A program made the position numbers and the translations under genes. This document shows, in pieces, positions 55,322 to 63,220 of a stretch of DNA of 64,000 bases. The stretch comes from Trissonchulus latispiculum (taxonomy: Eukaryota > Nematoda > Enoplea > Enoplida > Ironidae). Below the pieces are notes generated by a model that did no database searches, was not told where the DNA came from, and worked only from the letters and a program-made list of their open reading frames with translations. Numbering within the stretch: the stretch's first letter is position 1; every line of letters begins with the position of its first letter. The DNA is taken from contig JASAND010030481.1 of the NCBI GenBank assembly GCA_030248195.1, positions 16,979 to 80,978 of the forward strand, written 5' to 3'.

Positions 55322-55924
55322 CACAACAATGTGTGTACAAAATCTGTAAGGCCTCCAGTGAACTCAATATACGTCGTAACCCCATAAAACCATGTACTCA
55401 CGGAATCCTTGCAGCGAGACAAACATTTTTATAAATATTTAGAATGTCGGTTTTTCGGGAAATTTTTTTCACCCTTCAAGCTATTCAGCTCATTCTTTCA
55501 GAAAAATTTTCCCGTCCGAAGACGCATCGATTGACATAAGAACGAAAAAAATCGGTAGAGAAATAAACATTTTATTTCAAAAATTTCGTTTTTCCATTTC
55601 CTTTGATGTTTGCCGCTTTTTGCAACTTTGACTGGTTATTACTCGCGACTCGCTCAACGGAAAAATTTTTCGATTAGATTTTCAGGACCGCCTAGGCGCC
55701 CGCTTTCACCTAATATATGTGGTATTTCAAAATTTGAAAGTAGATTTTTTTGAAAAATACCACTTTTTGACCCAAAATTTCGGCAAAGCAGATTGAGCAA
55801 AAGTGAGTAAAAATGACATAATCATAAAATTCAAGCTGAGCTGAATCCAACGATATACAGCTTTTGTTGCTACGACTTATATTGCGCCAGCAATGAATTT
55901 TTAAACAATATTCCTTATTACGAC
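55322..55924. other. Spacer replacing the polymerase body
   Basis: AT-rich; no polymerase homology seen. Confidence 0.5.
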
Positions 55925-56152
55925 TGATGGCTGACAGCTTACGACTGACGGTTCACGGCTCACGGCTGACGGCTGACGGCTGACGGCTGACAGCTTACGG
56001 CTGACGGCTTACGACTTACGGCTGACGGCTTACGGCTGACGGCTTACGGCTTACGGCTTACGGCTGACGGCTTACGGCTGATGGCTGACGGCTGACGGCT
56101 TACGGCTGACGGTTGACGGCTTACGGCTGACGGCTTCCGGCTGACAGCTGAA
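55925..56152. repeat. Tandem repeat of (T/C)ACGGCTGACGGCT units
   Basis: A 7-bp word (ACGGCTK or GACGGCT) is repeated about thirty times and ends four bases before a TATA box. Confidence 0.85.
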
Positions 56153-56155
56153 AAA

Positions 56156-56163
56156 TATAAAAG
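56156..56163 (+). promoter_or_regulatory. TATA box TATAAAAG
   Basis: 36 bp upstream of the ATG at 56192, directly after the tandem repeat. Confidence 0.65.
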
Positions 56164-56191
56164 TGGTAAAATAACAATTTGAACACTCAAA

Positions 56192-56257
56192 ATGTATAAG
56201 TGTAATCAGTGTAATACATTCAAGCATCGACAAAGCTTGCATAGACACATGATCTGA
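56192..56257 (+). CDS. Tiny zinc-finger peptide (21 aa), possibly the start of the ATPase gene
   Basis: It encodes a finger with CNQC and HRHM in the usual C2H2 spacing but one residue short between, then a TGA. The ATPase frame begins within the next 35 bp in another frame. A frameshift in an original zinc finger-ATPase gene, or a separate short protein, are both possible. Confidence 0.4.
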   Translation: MYKCNQCNTFKHRQSLHRHMI

Positions 56258-56292
56258 AAGAGCCAATTTTTAAATTTTATGCACCTTGTACA

Positions 56293-56862
56293 ATGATTGT
56301 TAGTGGAATGACTGGATCAGGAAAGACAAAATGGGTGATTCATATGATTAAAAGCAAGTTGATAGATCCAATGCCATCAAACATAATGATTTGTTACAGC
56401 ATGTTTCAAGAAATTTACAAAGATATTCCAGCCACCTTGCAAGAAGGATTACCCGATGAGTTACCTGAGAAGGATACTTTGCTTATACTGGATGATCTGA
56501 TGATCGAAGTAGGAGACAAACAAATTACTCAGCTGTTTACTAAAATGAGACATGTAAACGTGAGCACTATTTTCATTGTGCAAAACTTGTATTTTGAATC
56601 TAAATACATGCGCACAGTTACTGGAAATGCTCAGTATATTATACTGTTCCCAAACTATAGAGACGTTTCAATGATTGCGACAATTGGTAGACAAATGTTT
56701 CCAAACAAAAAAGATTTCCTACCACAAGCCTTTGAAATGGCAACAAGAGATTCGTTTGGCTACTTGGTGCTTAATCTGAAACCAGGTAGTGATTCCAAAT
56801 TAAGGGTACTTAGTGGAATTTTAACCAAAGAGAAGCCCTATGCCTACTTACCAAGAATATAA
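56293..56862 (+). CDS. Polinton genome-packaging ATPase (FtsK/HerA type)
   Basis: Walker A is GMTGSGKT (residues 5-12) and Walker B is TLLILDDL (62-69), followed by a QxxHxxxS-like region (FTKMRHVNVSTIFIVQN) as in viral A32-like packaging ATPases. Homology to the family's FKHPF/CMIVSG block extends upstream of this ATG (FKFYAPCT in frame back to a stop at 56242), so the true start may lie upstream or be lost. The enzyme would translocate viral DNA into capsids. The 189-codon frame ends in a normal way at 56862, about the usual length for the conserved domain. Confidence 0.88.
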   Translation: MIVSGMTGSGKTKWVIHMIKSKLIDPMPSNIMICYSMFQEIYKDIPATLQEGLPDELPEKDTLLILDDLMIEVGDKQITQLFTKMRHVNVSTIFIVQNLYFESKYMRTVTGNAQYIILFPNYRDVSMIATIGRQMFPNKKDFLPQAFEMATRDSFGYLVLNLKPGSDSKLRVLSGILTKEKPYAYLPRI

Positions 56863-56865
56863 AAG
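56858..56865 (+). promoter_or_regulatory. TATA box TATAAAAG
   Basis: It overlaps the ATPase stop and is 34 bp upstream of the ATG at 56892. Confidence 0.65.
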
Positions 56866-56891
56866 GTCAATAGTGTTATTGAAAATAGACG

Positions 56892-57194
56892 ATGGCTCAA
56901 AAATATATACATACTTTAACATTTTTGAAATCAGCACCACAAGCAGTGGTAAATGCAACTGTGTCGTCTTGCACTAAAGACTTGATCAATGCTTCTGCAG
57001 AAGTTGCATTCAATGCACTATATGGAGATTTTGCATTGAGTCCATCAGATATATTAAATCTGACAAAATTTAAAAAGGATATTCTCATTCTGGCTGATAA
57101 GAAAGAGTCAATTGCTACTAAACGGAAAATTCTTAAAAGGAATCAATTAGTACATACATTGTTTGATGTTATGCTAAAATGGCTAAACGATTAG
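56892..57194 (+). CDS. Conserved Polinton small protein (100 aa)
   Basis: LTFLKSAPQAVVNATVSSCTK at the N-terminus and the basic C-terminal stretch LADKKESIATKRKILKRNQ match the pattern of a short ORF common in Polintons and adintoviruses (LKxxPxxxRxxIxxAxxxLVxALxEIAxNxLxGN ... KKxSxxxKRKLL). Its function is unknown; a virion core or assembly role has been suggested for proteins of this type, which I cannot confirm. It overlaps the next gene by 16 bp in another frame. Confidence 0.65.
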   Translation: MAQKYIHTLTFLKSAPQAVVNATVSSCTKDLINASAEVAFNALYGDFALSPSDILNLTKFKKDILILADKKESIATKRKILKRNQLVHTLFDVMLKWLND

Positions 57195-57562
57195 CTCTTG
57201 TTCCTTCGTCTCCAGTAGAGACTGCACCACCAGCCATTCAACCTGTTGTGAAGTTGTTGGAGGAGGAGTCTACATCTAACGTAGTCCCACTTTTCCCTAA
57301 ACATTTACGCAATAAAGCGTCCCTACTATTACAGCATGTTAATGTAGATACAGATAGCAACGGTAGAGTTATTTATCCTGACAACACAGTTGGTTCAAAT
57401 CTGTATGATTTGGTGAGATATTTCATAACACCTGCTAAATTTAGTCCACAGCTACCTCTAGATGCTCCCAAGTTTGAACAGTTTCTAGAATCTGTACCCA
57501 AATCAGCTTTGGGTGTAGGTCGTGCTTCTGAACCGATCAAGTGGTTGAAATATGAAACCTAG
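57179..57562 (+). CDS. Conserved Polinton protein (127 aa)
   Basis: The region FPKHLRNKASLLLQHVNVD...GSNLYDLVRYFI...PKFEQFLESV matches the arrangement of another small Polinton/adintovirus ORF (a 'KA(K/R)xLLxxL ... G(T/S)NIxDLxxxxI' pattern followed by a tail). No enzymatic motif. The start overlaps the upstream gene as ATGGCTAAACGATTAG. Confidence 0.6.
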   Translation: MAKRLALVPSSPVETAPPAIQPVVKLLEEESTSNVVPLFPKHLRNKASLLLQHVNVDTDSNGRVIYPDNTVGSNLYDLVRYFITPAKFSPQLPLDAPKFEQFLESVPKSALGVGRASEPIKWLKYET

Positions 57563-57632
57563 CACACTGATGCAGCAACAGGAAAACATAAGTTTGAGTT
57601 TTGTGCAGTAAAGTAGCTTTATCGAAATCAAA

Positions 57633-58040
57633 ATGCCTACCTACTATTGCTTTACCTTAGATAGTCGACCAATGGTTGTGTTTCATTCTGGTCGGTCACC
57701 ATTTAGTAATTTCCATATTTCTCATTTTACGTTGGGTGGTGATGAATACAACTGTGTTGAACAGTACTATCAAAGTGAAAAGGCCAAGTTCTTTGATGAT
57801 GTGTATACCTATCGCGAGATTATCAAAGCCAAGTCACCTCGCCTTCACAAACAACTTGCTAAGAGAATAAAGAAATTCAATAAACATAAGTGGATGGTAG
57901 TTGCTGAAGATGTCATGCTTACTGGACTTCGAGCAAAGTTTGCTCAAAGTGAACGACAACGAAATCTTTTGATTGAGACTAAGGATTGTATCATTGCTGA
58001 AGCTTCTAAATGTGACAGAAGACAGGACAGGACATGGTGA
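57633..58040 (+). CDS. NADAR-domain (YbiA-like) protein
   Basis: SPFSNFHISHFTLGGDEYNCVEQYYQSEKA (residues about 21-50) is the N-terminal signature of the NADAR superfamily (P(L/F)SNF ... Y.(S/C)VE.YYQ..KA). It is followed by the internal K.F...W......ML.GL.AKF.Q....LL.T block and IAEAS near the end. Family members cleave glycosidic bonds of ADP-ribose derivatives, riboflavin intermediates or ADP-ribosylated guanine. The C-terminus (CDRRQDRTW) departs from the usual D.xWG.G ending, so a small frameshift may have altered the tail. The 135-codon length is close to the family norm. It is unusual cargo for a Polinton. Confidence 0.8.
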   Translation: MPTYYCFTLDSRPMVVFHSGRSPFSNFHISHFTLGGDEYNCVEQYYQSEKAKFFDDVYTYREIIKAKSPRLHKQLAKRIKKFNKHKWMVVAEDVMLTGLRAKFAQSERQRNLLIETKDCIIAEASKCDRRQDRTW

Positions 58041-58047
58041 AAGAAAA

Positions 58048-58380
58048 ATGGAGTTTGTGACAATAATGAAACCACTTAATAATATGAAAATCCAACTGGC
58101 TATACCTGTCGAAGCAAGTCAAATAGCACTGCAGAGAGTTGTGCTACCTACAGATGAATGGACTATGATCCAGATAGAATTTATTGAGCCTCAAATTTTT
58201 AATGGAAACTATGTACCACTTCAATGCATTTCTCCTTCAGAGTACCAGCCCAGCTCTCTAGTATATCATGCAACTCGTCAAAGCGTAATAGATAAAATTG
58301 AACTCTCCATTTCAGATCTGCAAGGAAAGCTCGTGACAAGAGACGAATTGGGGCTAGTGGAAATTATTTTAAAAGCTTAA
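58048..58380 (+). CDS. Possible minor capsid (penton-like) remnant (110 aa)
   Basis: The C-terminal strand pattern DKIELSISDLQGKLV...VEIILKA resembles the end of Polinton penton-type proteins (IxIxIxDxxGxxV...VxVxLxFR), and its position before the capsid gene is right. It is much shorter than a normal penton protein, so it may be a decayed or divergent copy. An alternative is an unrelated element-specific protein. Confidence 0.35.
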   Translation: MEFVTIMKPLNNMKIQLAIPVEASQIALQRVVLPTDEWTMIQIEFIEPQIFNGNYVPLQCISPSEYQPSSLVYHATRQSVIDKIELSISDLQGKLVTRDELGLVEIILKA

Positions 58381-58411
58381 AAGTGACAGCACTATTGTTT
58401 CACAAATCAAG

Positions 58412-58498
58412 ATGTTTCCTATAAAGTTTAAGCAAATTAATCCTGATAGCAGAAACGTTAATGTTTCAGATATTAAAATAAATAACAGAAAAAGATAG
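58412..58498 (+). CDS. Short basic peptide, candidate core-protein remnant
   Basis: Starts MFPIKFKQINPDSRN and stops at 58496-58498. Without that TAG the frame stays open and becomes Lys/Arg-rich until 58584. A small basic protein just before the capsid gene recalls virion core peptides of adenovirus-like genomes. It is weak evidence because of the stop and the length. Confidence 0.3.
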   Translation: MFPIKFKQINPDSRNVNVSDIKINNRKR

Positions 58499-58568
58499 CA
58501 AAGAAAAAATCAGCTTCAACAAAAAAGCTTAAAAGCCAGAAAAAGGATGGGGGAGAAACAAATTTCTA

Positions 58569-59817
58569 ATGGCTATATGTGGAAATAAACTACTCCAGTG
58601 GAATGCTCCAGTTCCTATTCATGAAGATATTATAAGCTCACAGTTGGTTGAAGTCCCGTCTACTACAGCTCTCCCTCGCTCTGACCTTAACAACATTGAA
58701 TTTAAAATTGACAAAACAAATCCTTTTATTGATCCAACCTCTTGTTTTTTATTCATCAGAGCTCAAGTACTGAGAAAAGATGGGACACAATTAGCTGAAA
58801 TCGATAAAACTCGACCAATCAATAACTTGGGCTATTCCATGTGGTCTAGTGTAGACTGTTTCATTTCTGACCAATCGATAACATTGAAAAATCCGTATTA
58901 TCCTCGGCTTTCATATATGCTATGTTTAGTTAACTATACAAAACCGGAAAAAGATGCACTGCTGTGTGGAGCAATGTATGAGCAAGAATCTCCATTGTTT
59001 TTTGACGTTAATTTGGATGAAGTTGCCCTCCAATAGTCGTTAATGAAGGGTTGCAGAAGTGATACGATAGAATTGAAGGCTCTAAAGTTTTCACATTATA
59101 CACGAAAGTGTTTACTGATACAATTTTGATGCCAAAACTGCTACCTCCGCAAACTGAACTGAGTTTCATCTTCAAGCGTTAGCGTTCTGAGCCAAACTTA
59201 ATTTTCATTGGTAAAACTGTGGAATGTATTTTAAAAATAACAGATGCAAAAATGTTTGTATCTCGAATTAATTAATTAATTAATTAATTAATCAGGCACT
59301 ACAGGAACATAATAATATTCTAAATTCAACAGGTTGCACATATCCAGCTCTTCGCTACGATACTAAATGTCGCACAATCTCTATTGGAGAGCAAAATCTG
59401 GATTGGGTACCTTATAGTGGTTCTCTTCCAAGACGAGTTTAGATTTTCAAGGTGAAGCAAGCAGTGTCTAATGGTTCTTTACAGAATAATCCATTTTACT
59501 TCTTGGATTTTGGTGCCCAAAACATCTATGTTTATAAAAATGATTTGCTTCTGCCACATTCAACTCCACTACAAACTCTTGGAGAATACAAGTATCCAGA
59601 TTTGTTTATGGAATTTCTTAGAGGATTAAACTATCATAACATGGATATAGGATTTAAATGAAATGACTACAGAGTGGGATTCTTCATTACATGTGTTGAT
59701 TTAACTCCTGACCATTCTGCTGAATGTAACTATATTAGTCCCGAAGAATACGGCACAATTAGAATTAAGATTGACTATAAAGAAACACTTAGTGCAGCAA
59801 TTGTTGTTTTTGTGTAG
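58569..59817 (+). pseudogene. Polinton major capsid protein (double jelly-roll), broken
   Basis: The first 155 codons show the N-terminal jelly roll order (a VPSTT start, IEFKI strand, LFIRAQVL strand, PINNLGYSMWSSVDCFI and the following RLSYM). A stop at 59034-59036 interrupts it. Scattered homology continues in other frames (PKLLPPQTELSFIF near 59130-59180). The C-terminal jelly roll resumes at 59452-59661 (YFLDFGAQNIYVYKNDLL, then a stop), ending with ITCVDLTPD and IRIKIDYKETLSAAIVV up to 59817. At least three lesions and a TTAA-repeat stretch near 59280 disrupt it. The intact protein would form the icosahedral shell. Confidence 0.8.
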
Positions 59818-59873
59818 CTGAGTATAATGCTCTCATGAAACTTGACAAAAATAGGAACCCGTTCTGGGAAAGG

Positions 59874-59881
59874 TATAAAAG
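59874..59881 (+). promoter_or_regulatory. TATA box TATAAAAG
   Basis: 40 bp upstream of the ATG at 59914. Confidence 0.6.
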
Positions 59882-59913
59882 TAATATTTTATTGGTAATT
59901 TGAATCCTGCAAA

Positions 59914-60300
59914 ATGGAAAAAAAGAAGATTATATTATTTGGTTCTGTGTCAATAACTTTAGCAGTTTTGGTCGTCATCTCTGTTACTATCTCATTAAAG
60001 CCATTTGATGCGTTCGCACCAGTTACTATTGAGTTGCTCCCTGATAGAAGTGTAGCTCTTGTTCAAAATCGAATACGAAAAGCTTTATCCCTGAAGCAAT
60101 TTTACAAGTTACGAAACTTTATTCAGGATTGCGCGAGACAGCGGTGTAACATAAACATATCAAACGATTTGTTATGTCCATATACGTCGCAACAATTTGA
60201 TTGGAAATTGTGTTTTGCTGATGACAAACAAATCATGTTTGGATGGATAGGTAAATTAACACTAAAAAGACAGGACCTTCTTCACATTACTGAAATATGA
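59914..60300 (+). CDS. Membrane protein of the Polinton (128 aa)
   Basis: A basic start (MEKKK) is followed by one hydrophobic segment, residues 6-29, with a charged rest containing paired Cys residues. It looks like a type II or signal-anchored protein. I do not recognise a family. Confidence 0.5.
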   Translation: MEKKKIILFGSVSITLAVLVVISVTISLKPFDAFAPVTIELLPDRSVALVQNRIRKALSLKQFYKLRNFIQDCARQRCNINISNDLLCPYTSQQFDWKLCFADDKQIMFGWIGKLTLKRQDLLHITEI

Positions 60301-60301
60301 T

Positions 60302-60345
60302 ATGCTTAGTTAGCATGACAAGAATGCTTCGTCAGTATGACTGCC
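60302..60345. repeat. Two degenerate units of the 52.4-kb minisatellite
   Basis: TGCTTAGTTAGCATGACAAG then AATGCTTCGTCAGTATGAC repeats the short unit. It lies just before the TATA box at 60368. Confidence 0.7.
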
Positions 60346-60367
60346 TCCGTTCTGGTAATGCAGATTG

Positions 60368-60375
60368 TATAAATG
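60368..60375 (+). promoter_or_regulatory. TATA box TATAAATG
   Basis: 36 bp upstream of the ATG at 60404. Confidence 0.5.
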
Positions 60376-60403
60376 CTACAAAATTTTGAAAAACTCATTT
60401 CTG

Positions 60404-60664
60404 ATGGCAAAACGCTGCAAGACGTGTCTGAAATCCAAGAATTGTCAGTGTATACTTGATTTGGTTGCTCTTGGAGTTTGGACACGCAAGACGCCATCAT
60501 CTCCAAAACTACTAACAAGCAGACAACCAAAGCGACAGCAAATTTGCCACATTTGTGGACGTTTCACAACACGTCTTGGAGCTCATTTCGTTTTCGAATG
60601 TTCCAGACCCAACCATAAGAGATACACTGGTATTGAATGGTGGATGCAATTTATAAATTTGTGA
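60404..60664 (+). CDS. Cys-rich small protein with a C2H2-like finger (86 aa)
   Basis: N-terminal CKTC/CQC pairs, then CHICGRFTTRLGAHFVFEC, a CxxC...H...C arrangement that could bind zinc. The ATG at 60404 follows the TATA box at the same distance as in neighbouring genes. Function unknown. It overlaps the next gene by 28 bp. Confidence 0.5.
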   Translation: MAKRCKTCLKSKNCQCILDLVALGVWTRKTPSSPKLLTSRQPKRQQICHICGRFTTRLGAHFVFECSRPNHKRYTGIEWWMQFINL

Positions 60665-60843
60665 AGAATAATTTTTACAACCATGATCTGGATCTACCTA
60701 CCCCTAGCGGATCAGACTGTTTCCTTGAACACATTCGATGTGTTTCGCAATCATTACTTAGCAAAAATATTAACATTGGACGTGTTATTGCATTTATTTC
60801 ATACTGTACACTACTTGCTGATGTATATAGTATAGATAAATAA
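60637..60843 (+). CDS. Candidate Bcl-2-like protein (BH1 motif), 68 aa
   Basis: LSKNINIGRVIAFISYCTLL resembles the BH1 signature of Bcl-2 proteins (xNWGRxVAFFxFxxxL), with Ile in place of the Trp. The preceding sequence is compatible with the amphipathic helix before BH1. BH2 and the C-terminal anchor are not seen because the frame ends 12 residues later. Bcl-2 homologues have been described in adintovirus-type genomes and block apoptosis of infected cells. This copy is short; a missing upstream exon or truncation is likely. Confidence 0.4.
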   Translation: MVDAIYKFVKNNFYNHDLDLPTPSGSDCFLEHIRCVSQSLLSKNINIGRVIAFISYCTLLADVYSIDK

Positions 60844-61093
60844 ATTGTAATTTATTGGTGTGCAATGTGTATATATGCATATAGAAAGTAAAGCCGCTGG
60901 AAATTTAATGAACGAACAATTAAATAAAGCAGATTTTGATGTCAATCAAGCATATTTCACATGCATATGTTAAATTCACGTTACATTGTTGTCATGCTGA
61001 CTTGTAAGATTAAAAGGTCATAAAATGTCATAATGTTGACCACATTTGTCACTATTGACCTCTTGACCAAAAGGTAAACAGACGAGGAAGACC
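60844..61093. other. Polinton right subterminal region
   Basis: AT-rich, with a reverse-oriented fragment of the minisatellite word near 60985 and two short GACC/GGTC inverted words. No gene. Confidence 0.4.
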
Positions 61094-61136
61094 GCCGCGG
61101 CCGCGGGAGGGTCCAGTACCCCCAATCTATACTACT
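61094..61136 (-). repeat. Polinton right terminal inverted repeat
   Basis: It pairs with 44872-44915 and is followed by the TACGTA duplication at 61137-61142. Confidence 0.85.
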
Positions 61137-61143
61137 TACGTAA

Positions 61144-61339
<196 letters not shown>

Positions 61340-61650
61340 GTAAACGAGTGAAAACTACAGGTCAAAACTATATAATAAAGTATCTTCTGTGAGAAATATG
61401 AACGCGATGTCCTGCAGAAAATAAGTTTTATCATAAGTTTATAAGTTTTAATATTATCATCTACATAAATGGATCCTGTGGTTTCAACTAGAACTTTTGT
61501 GAGAGTGTTTAGCACTGAAAGTGGAGGTCAGCAAATTTGCCGAAAGATTATTTTTAAAATTTTAACGCCTATTGTCATTGGCGCAGAATTCTTAGTTTAA
61601 TTTCGGAAATTCGTGTTTTTGCACATAAATAAATATAAATCCATGGTAAC
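61340..61650. other. Intergenic, nothing recognised
   Basis: AT-rich flank between the microsatellite and the candidate LTR. Confidence 0.4.
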
Positions 61651-61651
61651 T

Positions 61652-62220
61652 TCTGTAGAACCTACAGAATGAAGTCCTAGTTTAGTCCACATAATTATTA
61701 AATTTATTTCATGTTTAATTAAAGAAAAAGACCTAGATAGAAAACAAGTAGGCACCCAAGTTGCATCTTCAATCTATATAAAACCTAACGCCTCATGGCC
61801 TTAACAAGTTAAGACAGCAGCAAGGAAGGAGAATAAGTAAACTCGACTGGACTGGAGTACCGAAACTTCAAGACTGAACTGAGTCGAATAATCTGCCAGG
61901 CTAAATCCAAAACGCAGGACTTAACCAAAACATTCTCAACACCAAGCCAAAGTACAAATACCAAGAATTGCTTAGGCAATTCTTGCGCAATCATTAAACA
62001 GCGTTCGAACCAGCAAAACCGAAACAAGACTCTTAGCTATACATAATGCCATCGTAATTCCAAGAATGCAGAGAGGCATACGCTAACAAACTGGAAAGCG
62101 ACGTAAAAGTCTGAGCAATCAAAAGCTAACATTACACATAGAGATAACCAATGCATTTCGCAAAATGCCTAACTGCCGATCAACTAGCCAAAACAAAATA
62201 CAAAAACATTAGCATTTACA
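61652..62220 (-). repeat. Candidate 3' LTR of a second LTR element
   Basis: On the minus strand it starts TGTAAATGCTAATG right after a polypurine tract. It contains a TTTTATATAG promoter-like motif (about 61775) and an AATAAA signal (about 61712), and could end TTCTACA near 61652. The matching 5' LTR would lie outside the window, so the end is a guess. Confidence 0.4.
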
Positions 62221-62240
62221 TACCTCCCCCCTTCGAAAAG
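62221..62240 (-). promoter_or_regulatory. Candidate polypurine tract
   Basis: On the minus strand CTTTTCGAAGGGGGGAGGTA abuts the TGTAAATGC start of the candidate LTR. Confidence 0.45.
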
Positions 62241-62549
62241 CGATCGTCTCCTGACGAATCATAATGGTCACGGATCGCTCAGGCGATACAACAAAACATT
62301 ACAGTGAAATTGAGAAGTGGCTCAGGCCATTCGAACACAAAGCATCACAGGATGTAGAACATTAACATAGGTACCTCTATTAAAAATTAAAGCAGTGAGT
62401 CCAATAAGGCAAGAAAAATAAGGCAAAAGAATGTTTGAATAAATGATGATTAATGATGATTAAATGATGATTAAGATGAGATTAAAATAAGTAAAAATGA
62501 GGATAAGTCAAATAAGTAGTCAAATTGTCTGCAGCTGTCGGTAGTCAGT
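62241..62549. other. 3' untranslated region of the candidate element
   Basis: It contains GATGATTAA repeats near 62440-62475. No ORF. Confidence 0.35.
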
Positions 62550-63179
62550 TCAGGTGGTGAGGTCGAGCAGTTCCTGAAGCCATTCCGCCAGGGCCAAAGG
62601 GCTGGGGTGGAGATTGTCCGGGAAATACGGCACGCGCTGTTCGGCATGGAGACGACGGATCCGGGTCGGGTAGGTGCACAGATGGAATCCCTCTAGGGCC
62701 GCCTGGGTGGTAAGATCCGAATTGACCTGATCGATATCGGACATCTCGGTGGAATTTTGGCGAGGAACCAGCGTATTGACGATGACGCGGCCAGCGCCGA
62801 AGCGCCTCAGGGCGACATCAATCAGGTCCCGAAAAGCCAGGGTCACACTCTCAGGAGTGTGGCCTTTGCGGATGTTATTAATTCCCGCAAAAATGACGAT
62901 CCAGTCGACAGATGGAGGAATCAGATCGTCCAACAAATACAAGAGAACTTCTTCCACCAGTGCACCGCTTCGCGCCACAAATCCCATCTGCAGCGGAGCG
63001 ACGTTCCGGAAGCGAAGCGCCGTAGAGTCACCCACAAAAACCACAGGACAGTTGATGACAGGTGATGGAAGTGGCCGGGCGACATTCCGGGCAAGTTTGA
63101 GGCCAAGCGACATCGTCCCCATAGGGGTTGGACCCAGTAAGGTCTGGGTTGGTTTCGGACGAGACGTTCCAAGGAGCAC
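62550..63179 (-). CDS. SGNH-hydrolase-like domain, C-terminal part of an element protein
   Basis: The frame has VVFVGDSTALRF (block I, Ser nucleophile in GDS), IVIFAGINNI (block III, GxNN) and FPDNLHPSPLAL (block V with Asp and His), the three SGNH-hydrolase blocks in order and spacing. The family cleaves ester bonds, or in transposon proteins may act in binding. It is about 60% GC, unlike the AT-rich flank, and is followed by a possible polypurine tract and LTR. It is one frame away from the upstream ORF (63221-64000), so the gene is probably broken near 63180-63220. Confidence 0.7.
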   Translation of the reverse strand: MLLGTSRPKPTQTLLGPTPMGTMSLGLKLARNVARPLPSPVINCPVVFVGDSTALRFRNVAPLQMGFVARSGALVEEVLLYLLDDLIPPSVDWIVIFAGINNIRKGHTPESVTLAFRDLIDVALRRFGAGRVIVNTLVPRQNSTEMSDIDQVNSDLTTQAALEGFHLCTYPTRIRRLHAEQRVPYFPDNLHPSPLALAEWLQELLDLTT

Positions 63180-63220
63180 CCCGTCGACATCAGCTATTCG
63201 CCCGGTTCCAGGAAAATCAC

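Larger units (their letters stand above)
44872..61136. mobile_element. Polinton/Maverick (adintovirus-like) element, 16.27 kb
   Basis: The left end AGTAGTATAGATTGGGGGGT and the right end read inward (AGTAGTATAGATTGGGGGTA) begin inverted repeats of about 44 bp that go on through TACTGGACCCTCCCGCGGCC. Both flanks carry TACGTA (44866-44871 and 61137-61142), a 6-bp duplication as in Polintons, which also start with AG. The cargo includes a packaging ATPase, a double-jelly-roll capsid gene, a polymerase fragment and other Polinton-type genes, all on the plus strand in the right half. Integrase, protease and most of the polymerase are absent, and the left half is full of other repeats, so the copy is dead. 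Confidence 0.9.
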
